Shown one piece after another: positions 18,087 to 25,868 of a DNA stretch of 36,099 nt. Positions within the stretch are counted from its first letter, which is position 1. Every line of letters begins with the position of its first letter. The notes under the pieces were generated by a model. It had not been told where the DNA came from and ran no database searches. It saw only the letters and a list, made by a program, of their open reading frames with translations. The stretch spans positions 1-36,099 of the forward strand of contig NZ_CAJNBL010000014.1 of NCBI RefSeq assembly GCF_905221025.1. The letters are read 5' to 3'. The position numbers and the translations under genes were made by a program. The stretch comes from Candidatus Nitrotoga fabula (GTDB lineage: Bacteria; Pseudomonadota; Gammaproteobacteria; Burkholderiales; Gallionellaceae).

Positions 18087-18657
18087 ATTTTTAATTATTG
18101 GTTATCTGGCTTCTCATAAACCGCGTTTCTGCATTCGGCATAGGGATTCTGAAATGCCTGTCATGCCTTGCCGGAAATATCCGGCTGCGGACGTTTCGAG
18201 GCACGAAGATTCGCACGAAAATCCGTGCAAGGCTCCCGCTTCAGTATATACTAAACATGACACTATGGCATGCCTAACTTCAGCGGAAGACTCATCCGGC
18301 CAGGCAGAAACAACACCAAAATGGAAACAACAGGTCTGCAAACGCGCGGTTTGATGGAAGCCCAACCGGATATATATAAAAAATACATTATATAATTAAT
18401 TATAATATATGATTTCCTATAGCTACAGTGCAGGTGGATGGCCCAGTGTTGAATTCTACCCTAACTGAGCCACATGCAATCCGGGGATGGATGATGAAAT
18501 CGCAATAACCATAGCGAAAATCAATCCGCCCGTTACCCTCTTGCCCGGTCTGTGAACGGCATCGCTGCGATGCAAACATGATGACACCTGCCAGGCATGC
18601 GGATTTCCGGAGAAATCCAAATAAAAGTCCCGCCAACTGAATAATCTGGAATTTGCC
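18087..18657. other. AT-rich intergenic region upstream of the di-heme gene
   Basis: No convincing gene is present; short overlapping frames (for example 18154-18354 forward, 18400-18636 reverse) lack ribosome binding sites and known domains. The core at 18370-18415 is almost pure A/T and includes the perfect palindrome TATAATTAATTATA (18391-18404); a shorter palindrome AGTATATACT lies near 18242. The leftward promoter for the di-heme/P450 pair is expected here, but I cannot pick one of several -10-like sequences. Confidence 0.55.
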
Positions 18658-18925
18658 TTACATCCGGGTGATCGGTTTAATGGTAAGGCCCTTCTCGCTG
18701 TCTTCCGCCGCCTGATTGATCTGGTTGCGAAAATAAAATTTCACCAGTCTGTAGAAGGGAAAATTTCCCTGCCGATACAGCTCGACCAGTGCAGGAATGA
18801 ACAGGTCCAGCTTGCTTTCCCCTGCAATGTCCCGGTGATGGATCATTATGCCGTTCACGTCAAAGCTGACCTTCGGACCGCATCGATCTGCATGCCTTCA
18901 CCCAGCATATTCAATATGTTGATGC
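18658..18925 (-). pseudogene. C-terminal remnant of a second zinc alcohol dehydrogenase, frameshifted
   Basis: Leftward from 18858, a frame reads FIPALVELYRQGNFPF...RLVKFY...QINQAAEDSEKG...IKPITRM. It lines up with the last 60 residues of the intact dehydrogenase next door (LIPALVELFQQGRFPFDRLVKFY...IKPILRM). Upstream of 18858 the homology continues as KVSFDVNGIM without a start codon. Farther upstream it continues in another frame as INILNMLGEGMQID, so there is at least one frameshift. The zinc-binding and NAD-binding parts are absent. The sequence differs enough from its neighbour to be a remnant of a distinct paralogue rather than a recent tandem copy. Confidence 0.72.
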
Positions 18926-18937
18926 AGTGCCGCAGGA

Positions 18938-20053
18938 TCAGTTCTGGGTCATCCGCAAGATCGGTTTGATCACCTTGCCCGATTTTGAGTCTTCCAGTGC
19001 CTGCTCAATCTGGTTCATGTCGTAGAATTTGACCAGGCGGTCGAACGGAAAACGTCCTTGCTGGAACAGCTCAACCAGCGCTGGAATCAGTTGACCGGAG
19101 CGTCCTCCGCCACCGAGCACGCCCATGACACGCTTGCCCCATAGGGTACTGAGATGGTCGAGCGAAAAGTGTGCGCCTGCCGGGGCACCGCCGATCAGCA
19201 CCATGTGACCGAGCATGCCCACCGTTTGGGCAAGCTGCTCAATTACCGCAATGACACCCGTGCAATCAAAAGCGTAATCTACCGTGCTGCCCGTGATCTT
19301 GCGCACTTCTTCCACAAGATTCTGGCTGCGTGAATTAATGACGTGAGTGGCGCCAAATTCTTTGGCCAGTTCAAGCCGGTTATCATGAATGTCGGCAACA
19401 ATGATCTTGGTGACGCCGGAGTTTTTGGCCGCCATGACTGCCGCCAGGCCAACAGCGCCCACACCGGCGATCAATACAGAATCGCCCAGGCGCGGGCGCG
19501 CCTCGTTGAGCACGGCCCCGGCGCCAGTAGCCAAGCCGCAGGCCAGAGGACCGAGCAGGTCAACCGATGTGTCCCCCGGAACCTTGACGAGCGCATCGGC
19601 CGAAACGATGGAATGGGTGGCAAACGACGATTGACCGAAGAAGTGACCGTTGATGGGCTGACCATCACGTGAATACGCAGTGGTGCCCTTGCGCTCGCCT
19701 TTAAAACGGAGGCCGGAGACCAGTGCATCGCCGGTCTTGAGGCAATAGCGCGGTTGGCCATCCAGGCAGTTACGGCAAATGCCACAGGACGGCCAGCCAA
19801 TGATGACCTTGTCGCCAGGCGCGATCTCGCTGACACCGGGGCCGATCTGCTCTACTACGCCAGCACCTTCATGGCCGAGCACGGCTGGAAAAGGCATAGG
19901 CATGTCGCCAGCACGGGTGATGGCGTCGGTATGACACACGCCAGAGGCAACGATACGCACCAGTACCTCACCCCGCGCAGGCTCCTCCAGATCGAGTTCC
20001 TGAAGTTCGAAAGGAGCCGCTTTGTGTTCAACCACCAATGCTTTAATCTTCAT
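18938..20053 (-). CDS. Zinc-dependent NAD aryl-alcohol dehydrogenase (benzyl/cinnamyl alcohol type)
   Basis: A 371-residue medium-chain dehydrogenase. The catalytic zinc ligands are Cys40, His61 (GHE motif) and Cys172. The structural zinc site is the Cys quartet 90, 93, 96 and 104. The Rossmann motif GVGAVG is at 197-202 and Asp221 after the second strand suggests NAD rather than NADP. The family includes XylB-type benzyl alcohol dehydrogenase. In this cluster it would oxidise the hydroxybenzyl or allylic alcohol formed by the PCMH-type enzyme to the aldehyde. AGGAGA precedes the ATG by eight bases. It starts 21 bases after the flavin reductase stop, so the two form an operon. No aldehyde dehydrogenase or ring-cleavage gene is present. 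Confidence 0.88.
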   Translation of the reverse strand: MKIKALVVEHKAAPFELQELDLEEPARGEVLVRIVASGVCHTDAITRAGDMPMPFPAVLGHEGAGVVEQIGPGVSEIAPGDKVIIGWPSCGICRNCLDGQPRYCLKTGDALVSGLRFKGERKGTTAYSRDGQPINGHFFGQSSFATHSIVSADALVKVPGDTSVDLLGPLACGLATGAGAVLNEARPRLGDSVLIAGVGAVGLAAVMAAKNSGVTKIIVADIHDNRLELAKEFGATHVINSRSQNLVEEVRKITGSTVDYAFDCTGVIAVIEQLAQTVGMLGHMVLIGGAPAGAHFSLDHLSTLWGKRVMGVLGGGGRSGQLIPALVELFQQGRFPFDRLVKFYDMNQIEQALEDSKSGKVIKPILRMTQN

Positions 20054-20074
20054 GGGATTATTCTCCTGTAGGTC

Positions 20075-20647
20075 TTATACATTGCGCGGCAACACTGTGA
20101 GTACCCTCACGATAAATGTATGCAGCTCATTCATGTAGTTGCGTAAAAATTTGGCTGTCAAATCATCTGTGACCTGCCCATCCTCGGTAATCAGGCCAGG
20201 CTTGAACTGAATATAGGCCTCCATCGAATTCATCAGCGGCGAGTTGCAGAAGCACAATACCCCACGCAGACTCTGCTGTGCGATTGCAGTGCCAATTGAT
20301 CCCGGGGAGGTGCCGATAACTGCCGAAGGTTTGCGTGCCAAGATATTTTGACCCCATGGCCGACTGGCCCAGTCGATCGCGTTTTTCAGACCGCCGGGAA
20401 TTGAACGGTTAAATTCCGGCGTCACGAAAATCAACGCATCGACATTGCTGATTGACTGTTTGAAGTCCCGGGCTACCTGGGGAAAATCCGCGTCATAATC
20501 CTGGCTATAAAGGGGCAAATTTCTAATTGGAATCTCCGTCAATTCAAGTTCCGACGGCGCCAAATGTTTCAACGCCTTGGCCAACAAGCGATTGATGGAA
20601 GTACTAGAGAGACTACCAACGATGTATCCAACCTTGTATGTAGCCAT
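20075..20647 (-). CDS. NADPH-dependent FMN reductase / quinone reductase-like flavoprotein
   Basis: A 190-residue flavodoxin-fold reductase of the YieF/ChrR group. The FMN phosphate loop is visible at the N-terminus (GSLSSTSINRLLAKAL), followed by the family landmarks PLYSQDYD, VTPEFNRSIPGGLKNAIDW and SPGSIGTAIAQQSLRGVL. The ATG at 20647 is preceded by AGGAGA with 5-base spacing, so it is preferred over the frame start at 20662. Homologues reduce quinones, chromate or free FMN with NAD(P)H. Between pchF and the alcohol dehydrogenase it might protect against quinones formed from phenols, or supply reduced flavin; both are inferences. Confidence 0.85.
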   Translation of the reverse strand: MATYKVGYIVGSLSSTSINRLLAKALKHLAPSELELTEIPIRNLPLYSQDYDADFPQVARDFKQSISNVDALIFVTPEFNRSIPGGLKNAIDWASRPWGQNILARKPSAVIGTSPGSIGTAIAQQSLRGVLCFCNSPLMNSMEAYIQFKPGLITEDGQVTDDLTAKFLRNYMNELHTFIVRVLTVLPRNV

Positions 20648-20765
20648 GTAAATCTCCTTCATCCTCGCATATTGAATCTATTTTTTCAGCATCACACTTC
20701 AGCCAGCCCGGGTCACAGGATTTCATTTATCTGAAAAAACTGCATTTCCCTGGCCAGCGTCATTG

Positions 20766-22310
20766 CTACCGGATACCCGATTTGCCCGGAGCCAGGATTC
20801 CATTCGGATCCAGCGCATCCTTCAGTATTTTGTGGATATTTCGCTGCACCGGGCCATACGTTTCCGCGACTTTGTCCATAAAAGCGGTATTGACACGATA
20901 AATCCCATACCCGCGCGCAGAGAATTCACTCAGCAACTCATCGAAACATTGGTAAGCCGCTTTCGTCTGCTCCGGATCGGTCTTGTCATATAGAACATCC
21001 ACAATATGGTGCATGTCACGCATTCCAACGATGAACTCACCCGAATAATCCAGGCCGTGCCGGGCCAGAATCTGCTTGGTCAACGCCATCTGCTTGAGGG
21101 TTTCACTTCCCCGTGCCTGCGAAACCGGTGCAAACCACATCGAACCGCCACCTCCTCGCCAGTTATACAGGGAAAACTCCTTGAGGGTCATTTCCCCTCG
21201 CATCAACTTGGCCCGATAGACAAATGCCGGATCTCCACTTGCCTCCTGTTCCGTGAGTATCCTCGCCTTCCCGGATTTTCCGAATGCCTGCCGGACGATT
21301 TTCCAGTTCACATCAATCTGTTCCTGCGTACCATAAAGTGCCGCATACACATTCCAGATCCCCAGTTTATGGTCTTTCATGATCCTGAAAACCGCTTCAT
21401 CCGGAATGGAGCCGGGCCCGGTCATATAATCACTGCGCCGGGCTTTCACAGGAGCCTCATACAACGCATGAGCGATCACAACTGCATTGGGAATCACGCC
21501 ATTGATGCGCAGCGGACGGATGGTATCCACAATTTCCACGATATCCTCTTCGCGGTCGTACTGGATGACGAATGGCTTGAACGCCGGAGGCTCGGGCATG
21601 AGCCAGAAACCAAACTTGGTTACAATCCCGTAGTTCGACTGCGTAAAAATCCCGTCCAGATAGGGGCCGTACCCCCATTTGAATACCTGCCAGGTATTGG
21701 AATTGGGCATCGACCCCATGCCGGTGCGCAATACCTCGCCATTTGCAAGAACCACCTCCATTCCACAGGCAAACATGAAATGTTCCCCATAGGGCGTGTA
21801 TCCGACGCCACGATCCAGCGTGTTGCCAACCGGTCCTGCAATCGCGGAGGGGGCGGGCATGGAAAGCCACAGGCCCAACTTGTGCTCCTCGATATGGTCA
21901 TACAGCTGCTGGTAGGTTACGCCCGGCTCCACCAGGGCATAGGCCAGATCCTTGTCCACCTCCAGAATCCGGTTCATACGCTTCAAATCCAGCACCACCT
22001 GGCCGCGCTCTGCGGGCGCGGCAGAACCGTAGCCCAGATTTTTCCCGGTGGAAATAGTCCAGACCGGTACTTTATGCCGGTTGCAGATCGCGACGATCTT
22101 TTGAATCTGCTCGACTGTCGTGGCCAGCAATGCCGCAGACGGCACATGCTCCTCATCTGCTACCGGCATCATCGTCTTGATATAGGGAGCCAGCTGCTGC
22201 GCGCCCGTCAGCACTGCATCCCCACCGAGCACCTCACGAAATTCGCTGATTGCGACGTCAAAGACCTCCTCGGTTACGCCTTTGGGCAAAGCGATATATT
22301 TGCTGACCAT
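20766..22310 (-). CDS. pchF: p-Cresol methylhydroxylase flavoprotein subunit (PCMH/vanillyl-alcohol oxidase family)
   Basis: A 514-residue FAD enzyme: an N-terminal PCMH-type FAD domain (about 60-240, with TGKNLGYGSAAP) and a C-terminal catalytic domain. Numbering shifted by two matches Pseudomonas PchF: Glu378 and Tyr382 (KEFSLYNWRGGGG) correspond to Glu380 and the covalent-FAD Tyr384; Glu425, His434 and Asp438 (EFIVGMRDMHHIVD) to Glu427, His436 and Asp440; Tyr471-Arg472 to Tyr473-Arg474. The position of Arg512 is Lys510 here. The reaction is dehydrogenation of a 4-alkylphenol to a quinone methide, water addition and further oxidation, with electrons passed to cytochrome PchC. It has no signal peptide. 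AGGAGG precedes the ATG by 7 bases and overlaps the upstream gene's stop. Eugenol hydroxylase is the main alternative. Confidence 0.92.
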   Translation of the reverse strand: MVSKYIALPKGVTEEVFDVAISEFREVLGGDAVLTGAQQLAPYIKTMMPVADEEHVPSAALLATTVEQIQKIVAICNRHKVPVWTISTGKNLGYGSAAPAERGQVVLDLKRMNRILEVDKDLAYALVEPGVTYQQLYDHIEEHKLGLWLSMPAPSAIAGPVGNTLDRGVGYTPYGEHFMFACGMEVVLANGEVLRTGMGSMPNSNTWQVFKWGYGPYLDGIFTQSNYGIVTKFGFWLMPEPPAFKPFVIQYDREEDIVEIVDTIRPLRINGVIPNAVVIAHALYEAPVKARRSDYMTGPGSIPDEAVFRIMKDHKLGIWNVYAALYGTQEQIDVNWKIVRQAFGKSGKARILTEQEASGDPAFVYRAKLMRGEMTLKEFSLYNWRGGGGSMWFAPVSQARGSETLKQMALTKQILARHGLDYSGEFIVGMRDMHHIVDVLYDKTDPEQTKAAYQCFDELLSEFSARGYGIYRVNTAFMDKVAETYGPVQRNIHKILKDALDPNGILAPGKSGIR

Positions 22311-22321
22311 TTATGTGCCTC

Positions 22322-23272
22322 CTAGACGTCAATGACTAACGATACGAAATGCATCCCGGATAACGCCGAATTACCCATTCCGGAATGACTCGAACCGCAG
22401 ACAAATGCCCGGCTGGAACAGAAATCCCGTTGGCTTCCCATCCCCAACGCCATGGCAACGGTTGCATAGCCTGTCGCTTCCACCCAGTCGCGGAACCCGG
22501 GAAATTCAACAGCAGCCGGGCCGTCCGGCTGATTTCCGGCAGCACCGGAAGATTCTACCGTTCGGGTTACCCATTTCCGCCCGTCTTCCGCTTCCCAGCC
22601 AACCGACTTGCAGGCTTCAACCGGATTCATGCCGGAACAATACAAATGCACATCCTGCTTGCCGCCCAACTGCCAGACAGAAAAATCCGGAACAGGAAGA
22701 GCGGCCACTGCCCCCGGCATTTCCGGGGTTTCAAGAAAGTTTTCGACAATGGAAAAATCATGGCGGCTTTCCATCAGCCCGGAAGCCAGCATCTTCCCTG
22801 CACTGAATGCAGGAGATGCGGAACGCCAGGCATGGCGAAGCATACCGGATTCCGCACCATCCGGAATAAAGGCATGGGAGCCGTATGCCAGCAGATGGCC
22901 GCCTGACTCCCGCACCAGTTCCAGGAATATCGCCGCGCTGGCATCATCCATCACCGCAATCCAGCGGGTGTTGGGCGAAATATCCAGAAATTCAGCCACG
23001 CCCCGGGGATTAACCAGCAGTTCATCTTTTAATCTGACGGTTGGAATAATCCCCTGGCTATACTCGGTATAAGCAGAACAGGCGGCATAGCCCCCTCGGG
23101 AAAATCCCTCTCCTGCTGCCGTGTTTCCCAGCAACAACTGGCAGTTTCTGGTTTTTCCAGGTTCGGGCTGGCGAATGACCACGGCTTCGGTAATACCGGG
23201 AATGCCCATGGCCAGCAGGGTTCCCCCGGTAAGTACGCCTTTCATCAGGTTGCGTCGGTGTTCGTTCATCAT
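22322..23272 (-). CDS. Tat-exported protein of unknown function between pchC and pchF (PchX position)
   Basis: The 316-residue protein begins with a twin-arginine signal (HRRNLMKGVLTGGTLLAMG), cut near TEA (about residue 30). The mature part has no heme, metal or nucleotide motif I recognise. It is moderately hydrophobic, with Cys residues scattered (for example YAACSAY, HLYCSGM, FCSSRAFVCGSS). I do not recognise a domain. In Pseudomonas putida an unknown gene pchX occupies this position in pchACXF; I infer equivalence from order and cannot check similarity. It lies 28 bases after pchC, and its stop overlaps the ribosome binding site of pchF, so the three are one operon. Plausible roles are export, assembly or FAD attachment of PchF. 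Confidence 0.7.
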   Translation of the reverse strand: MMNEHRRNLMKGVLTGGTLLAMGIPGITEAVVIRQPEPGKTRNCQLLLGNTAAGEGFSRGGYAACSAYTEYSQGIIPTVRLKDELLVNPRGVAEFLDISPNTRWIAVMDDASAAIFLELVRESGGHLLAYGSHAFIPDGAESGMLRHAWRSASPAFSAGKMLASGLMESRHDFSIVENFLETPEMPGAVAALPVPDFSVWQLGGKQDVHLYCSGMNPVEACKSVGWEAEDGRKWVTRTVESSGAAGNQPDGPAAVEFPGFRDWVEATGYATVAMALGMGSQRDFCSSRAFVCGSSHSGMGNSALSGMHFVSLVIDV

Positions 23273-23300
23273 GGTGATGTATTCCTCCCGGACTCAGGAT

Positions 23301-23624
23301 CTAAGGATTTTTCGAAATGTATTCAGCCAGCATCGCCAGTGAATCATCGTCGATTTCCGCGGCACGGAACGCGGGCATGGCTCCCCTTCCGCTGCGAACC
23401 GTCATCTGAATATATTGTGGCGGCAACCCGCGTTTACGAATGCGCGGGCCTACTCGCTCTTCATGGCAATAGGCACAAATCTTTTCATAAATTTCAGCAC
23501 CACTCTTCCATGCATGCCCTTTTCCGGAAGGCTCTCCCGATGCAGACCATGCGCAGCCGGACGCAAAAAGCAGGCCCTCCAAGAAAAAACTCATTGTCCT
23601 GATTTCCAGTCCAGTTTTTTTCAT
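23301..23624 (-). CDS. pchC: Cytochrome c subunit of p-cresol methylhydroxylase type
   Basis: A 107-residue small c-type cytochrome. A signal peptide covers about residues 1-28. The heme site is CAYCH (50-54), followed by RVGPRIRKRGLPPQYI and the axial-Met segment RSGRGAMPAF (Met83). It ends in IDDDSLAMLAEYISKNP, the class I cytochrome c pattern also seen in PchC. It should sit in the periplasm, bind PchF tightly and pass electrons to azurin or the respiratory chain. The ATG at 23624 is chosen for the strong GGAGG seven bases upstream; the frame continues to 23681 without such a site. First gene of the leftward pch operon. Confidence 0.88.
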   Translation of the reverse strand: MKKTGLEIRTMSFFLEGLLFASGCAWSASGEPSGKGHAWKSGAEIYEKICAYCHEERVGPRIRKRGLPPQYIQMTVRSGRGAMPAFRAAEIDDDSLAMLAEYISKNP

Positions 23625-23717
23625 TCCCACTCCTCCAAAATGTAAGATGCAGTTCCTGTCTGATCTGCAGCAACCAGCCAACTCGCCTGATACATAGAAT
23701 AATTGTGCCGCATATCC

Positions 23718-23734
23718 CGGTATGTTCGATACCG
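23718..23734. promoter_or_regulatory. Inverted repeat in the pchC-doxX divergent region (candidate operator)
   Basis: CGGTATGTTCGATACCG is a palindrome with 6-base arms and a 5-base centre. A second pair of arms, ATATCC (23712-23717) and GGATAT (23745-23750), surrounds it. It lies about 95 bases before the pchC start and 160 bases before doxX. A transcription factor site is likely from symmetry and position; it is not a clear LysR T-N11-A box. Confidence 0.5.
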
Positions 23735-23801
23735 CACATAAACCGGATATATTTTAGGGTAGCCTTGCTACTGTAATTTCAACAACGTTCCATGGTGTGC
23801 A

Positions 23802-23841
23802 TGCTACCTGAAAACCGGAACAATCCAGTTTCCAAGTAGCA
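23802..23841. promoter_or_regulatory. 40-base symmetric stem-loop upstream of doxX
   Basis: TGCTAC (23802-23807) pairs with GTAGCA (23836-23841), and AAACCGGA (23812-23819) pairs with TCCAGTTT (23824-23831, one wobble). A symmetric 4x4 internal loop lies between the two stems and the terminal loop is ACAA. No T run follows on either strand, so it is not an intrinsic terminator. It ends 50 bases before the doxX ATG and could be a leader structure or an operator. Confidence 0.5.
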
Positions 23842-23891
23842 GGTGTATCATGGAGATATATTAACAATACCATAAATTAAGGACATCAACC

Positions 23892-24296
23892 ATGAATGCC
23901 TTGAACCAATTTGGCCCGTTATTGGGTCGTATTCTGATTGCGCTGATATTCGTTATGGCGGGCTTTAACAAGATCACCGGCTTTGAAGGAACCGTTGGCT
24001 ACATAGCCAGCAAGGGACTGCCATTCCCGGAAATGCTGGCCATAGGTGCCATCATCGTTGAACTGGGAGGGGGATTGATGCTGATCGCCGGATGGTATAC
24101 GCGCTGGGCCGCAGCAGCAATATTTATTTTTACCGCAATGACCGCTGTCCTGTTCCATAATTTCTGGGCCATGCCACCTGAAGAAGCACAAAACCAGATG
24201 ATCAGCTTCATGAAAAACATCTCCATCATGGGTGGCCTGCTTTATGTAGTGGTATATGGCAGCGGATCCATAAAACCGGGAAAGAGTATAAGCTGA
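23892..24296 (+). CDS. DoxX-family membrane protein
   Basis: A 134-residue protein with four predicted membrane helices (about 8-25, 45-67, 70-92 and 108-127). The family patterns are GRILIALIFVMAGFNKITGF at the N-terminus and VELGGGLMLIAGWYTRWAA in the middle. DoxX proteins are found with quinone-linked oxidases and in redox or stress functions, but the biochemical role is generally unknown. It is divergent from pchC with a shared 267-base regulatory region. A function in passing electrons from the PCMH-type enzyme to quinone is possible only by context. Confidence 0.85.
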   Translation: MNALNQFGPLLGRILIALIFVMAGFNKITGFEGTVGYIASKGLPFPEMLAIGAIIVELGGGLMLIAGWYTRWAAAAIFIFTAMTAVLFHNFWAMPPEEAQNQMISFMKNISIMGGLLYVVVYGSGSIKPGKSIS

Positions 24297-24302
24297 TCCA
24301 TA

Positions 24303-24336
24303 AGCGGCGCAGAATGTCAGGCATGCTTGCGCCGCT
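24303..24336 (+). terminator. Stem-loop after doxX, possible terminator
   Basis: AGCGGCGCA (24303-24311) and TGCGCCGCT (24328-24336) form a perfect 9-bp GC-rich stem with a 16-base loop, just after the doxX stop. The T run expected of an intrinsic terminator is missing on both strands, so termination is uncertain. Confidence 0.4.
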
Positions 24337-24504
24337 ATAATGATAGACCAAAAAAATGTTTCAGCGGGAATCTCTCCCGATTGAATCTACTCATCCATAA
24401 ATAGTTTATAAAATAGGAATAGAAAATACTGAACAACACCCTATAAAACACAGGCAGCCATCCAATCCATGCAAGGCTTTCCCCGAATCAGGGAAAATCC
24501 GGCC

Positions 24505-25452
24505 TCATTGATCCTGGTTTAATGTAAAACCAGGAATATCCGACAGGTAACGGTTTGCTTCGGACTGGCTTTCCCGCTTCAGAAAATCGAGGAAAGTGCT
24601 GGCCGCCACTGTCAACCTTTTATCTTCCGGATATACCGCATACCACTGGCGCCGGATGGGAAATCCCGCAACATCCAGGATGGAGAGTTCCTTGCTGTTT
24701 CTTTCCAGTGCCAGGGTATGCGCTGACACCACGGCAATGCCCAATCCGCCTGCAACTCCCTGTTTGACTGCCTCACTACTCCCCAGCTCCATCCTGACTT
24801 TTAGTGATAAGCCATGTTCGCTGAAAAACCGTTCGGTAGCGAGCCGGGTACCAGATCCCTGCTCCCGAACCAGAAAAGGTTCGTCTGCCAAACGCTGCAA
24901 AGGAATATTTTTCTTTCCCGACAGGGGATGACTGGAAGGCGCCAGAACCACCAGCGGGTTTTCCATAAAGCACTCAGCTTGCACATCCATATGCTCGGGC
25001 GGTTGCCCAAGCATATACAAATCGTCTTCATTATCTGCCATGCGCTGCAATATCCTTTCCCTGTTGGTAACATGAAGGGATACTTCAATGCCCGGATAAA
25101 GCGCATAAAACGAGCCAAGCAAGCGCGGAATGAAATATTTAGCCGTGCTGACCGCCGCGAGGCGTAGCTTTCCTGTTTTCATCCCATGCATGTCTGCGAT
25201 CAGCATCTCAAATTGAGACAATCCTTTGAAAATATCGCGGCATAGCAGCAGCAATTCCCGGCCCATGTCAGTCAGGAAAATGCGCTTCCCGATCTGCTCC
25301 AGCAAAGGCAGGCCGACAATATCCGTTAGCTGCTTAATCTGAATGGAAACGGTAGGCTGGGTAAGATGCAGCTCCTCGGCGGCGCGGGAATAACTCAGGT
25401 TGCGCGCAACCGATTCGAAAACCTGAAGCTGGCGCAGTGTTGCGTGTTTCAT
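24505..25452 (-). CDS. LysR-family regulator, CbbR-like
   Basis: A 315-residue LysR-type regulator when started at the ATG at 25452. The N-terminal winged helix is clear (KHATLRQLQVFESVARNLSY, then SRAAEELHLTQPTVSIQIKQL). The effector domain contains AVSTAKYFIPRLLGSF, ILQRMADNEDDLYMLGQPP, REQGSGTRLATERFF and SSEAVKQGVAGGLGIAVVS, patterns I associate with CbbR, the regulator of Calvin-cycle operons. No RuBisCO gene is in the window, so it may instead serve the neighbouring redox cluster. ATG at 25470 is an alternative start; neither has a good ribosome binding site. It converges on doxX. Confidence 0.85.
   Translation of the reverse strand: MKHATLRQLQVFESVARNLSYSRAAEELHLTQPTVSIQIKQLTDIVGLPLLEQIGKRIFLTDMGRELLLLCRDIFKGLSQFEMLIADMHGMKTGKLRLAAVSTAKYFIPRLLGSFYALYPGIEVSLHVTNRERILQRMADNEDDLYMLGQPPEHMDVQAECFMENPLVVLAPSSHPLSGKKNIPLQRLADEPFLVREQGSGTRLATERFFSEHGLSLKVRMELGSSEAVKQGVAGGLGIAVVSAHTLALERNSKELSILDVAGFPIRRQWYAVYPEDKRLTVAASTFLDFLKRESQSEANRYLSDIPGFTLNQDQ
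24512..24535 (-). other. Perfect 9-bp hairpin at the end of the LysR gene
   Basis: TCCTGGTTT (24512-24520) pairs exactly with AAACCAGGA (24527-24535) around a 6-base loop. It overlaps the last codons of the LysR gene, which ends at 24505. A second, weaker stem TTTCCC/GGGAAA (24478-24496) follows in the leftward direction. Neither is followed by a clear T run; together they may form the 3' end of the transcript or protect it. Confidence 0.45.
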
Positions 25453-25868
25453 ATTGACTTTTTTTATCATGGGCGACAATCTAGCACGATTATGAAAAAA
25501 ATATAAAGCAAACCGCCATGCTGGCACTGAATGATGCACGGACAGCAGGTCTAAGCGATCCTGCACCGCTATTCTGTTCTGAACCTCCATTTTCTGGCTG
25601 AAGATCACAACTCACTTCAATACTCTGCAACCCGAAGCCGTATTCAGTAGAAATAAACATGCATCCATGGCACCACAAAAACTCCTACACGTTCTAATTC
25701 AAGGTTTTTTCTATACCTAAGAAAAGTGGGGGAAATTCAGTATAGATAATTTTGCAATCTACATACCATGCCGGGATTGTTACTTTGCAAAACCCTTTTG
25801 ACCATCGGAGATTCCGGTTGTTGCAGTGATCACCGACACCAGCCGTTTTCATTTTCAGCCGAGTAAAC
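25453..25868. other. Intergenic region between LysR and hipA genes
   Basis: About 416 bases of relatively AT-rich sequence with no supported gene. The leftward promoter of the LysR gene and the 3' flank of hipA lie here. No strong promoter, repeat or terminator was recognised. It marks the left boundary of the accessory island. Confidence 0.5.

Noticed and set aside
18400-18636. Reverse frame of 78 codons upstream of the di-heme gene
   Set aside because: No ribosome binding site, no family pattern, and overlapping frames of similar quality exist; left as intergenic.
21006-22325. Forward frame of 439 codons opposite pchF
   Set aside because: pchF matches conserved active-site residues at fixed spacing; the forward translation is a His/Arg-rich shadow.
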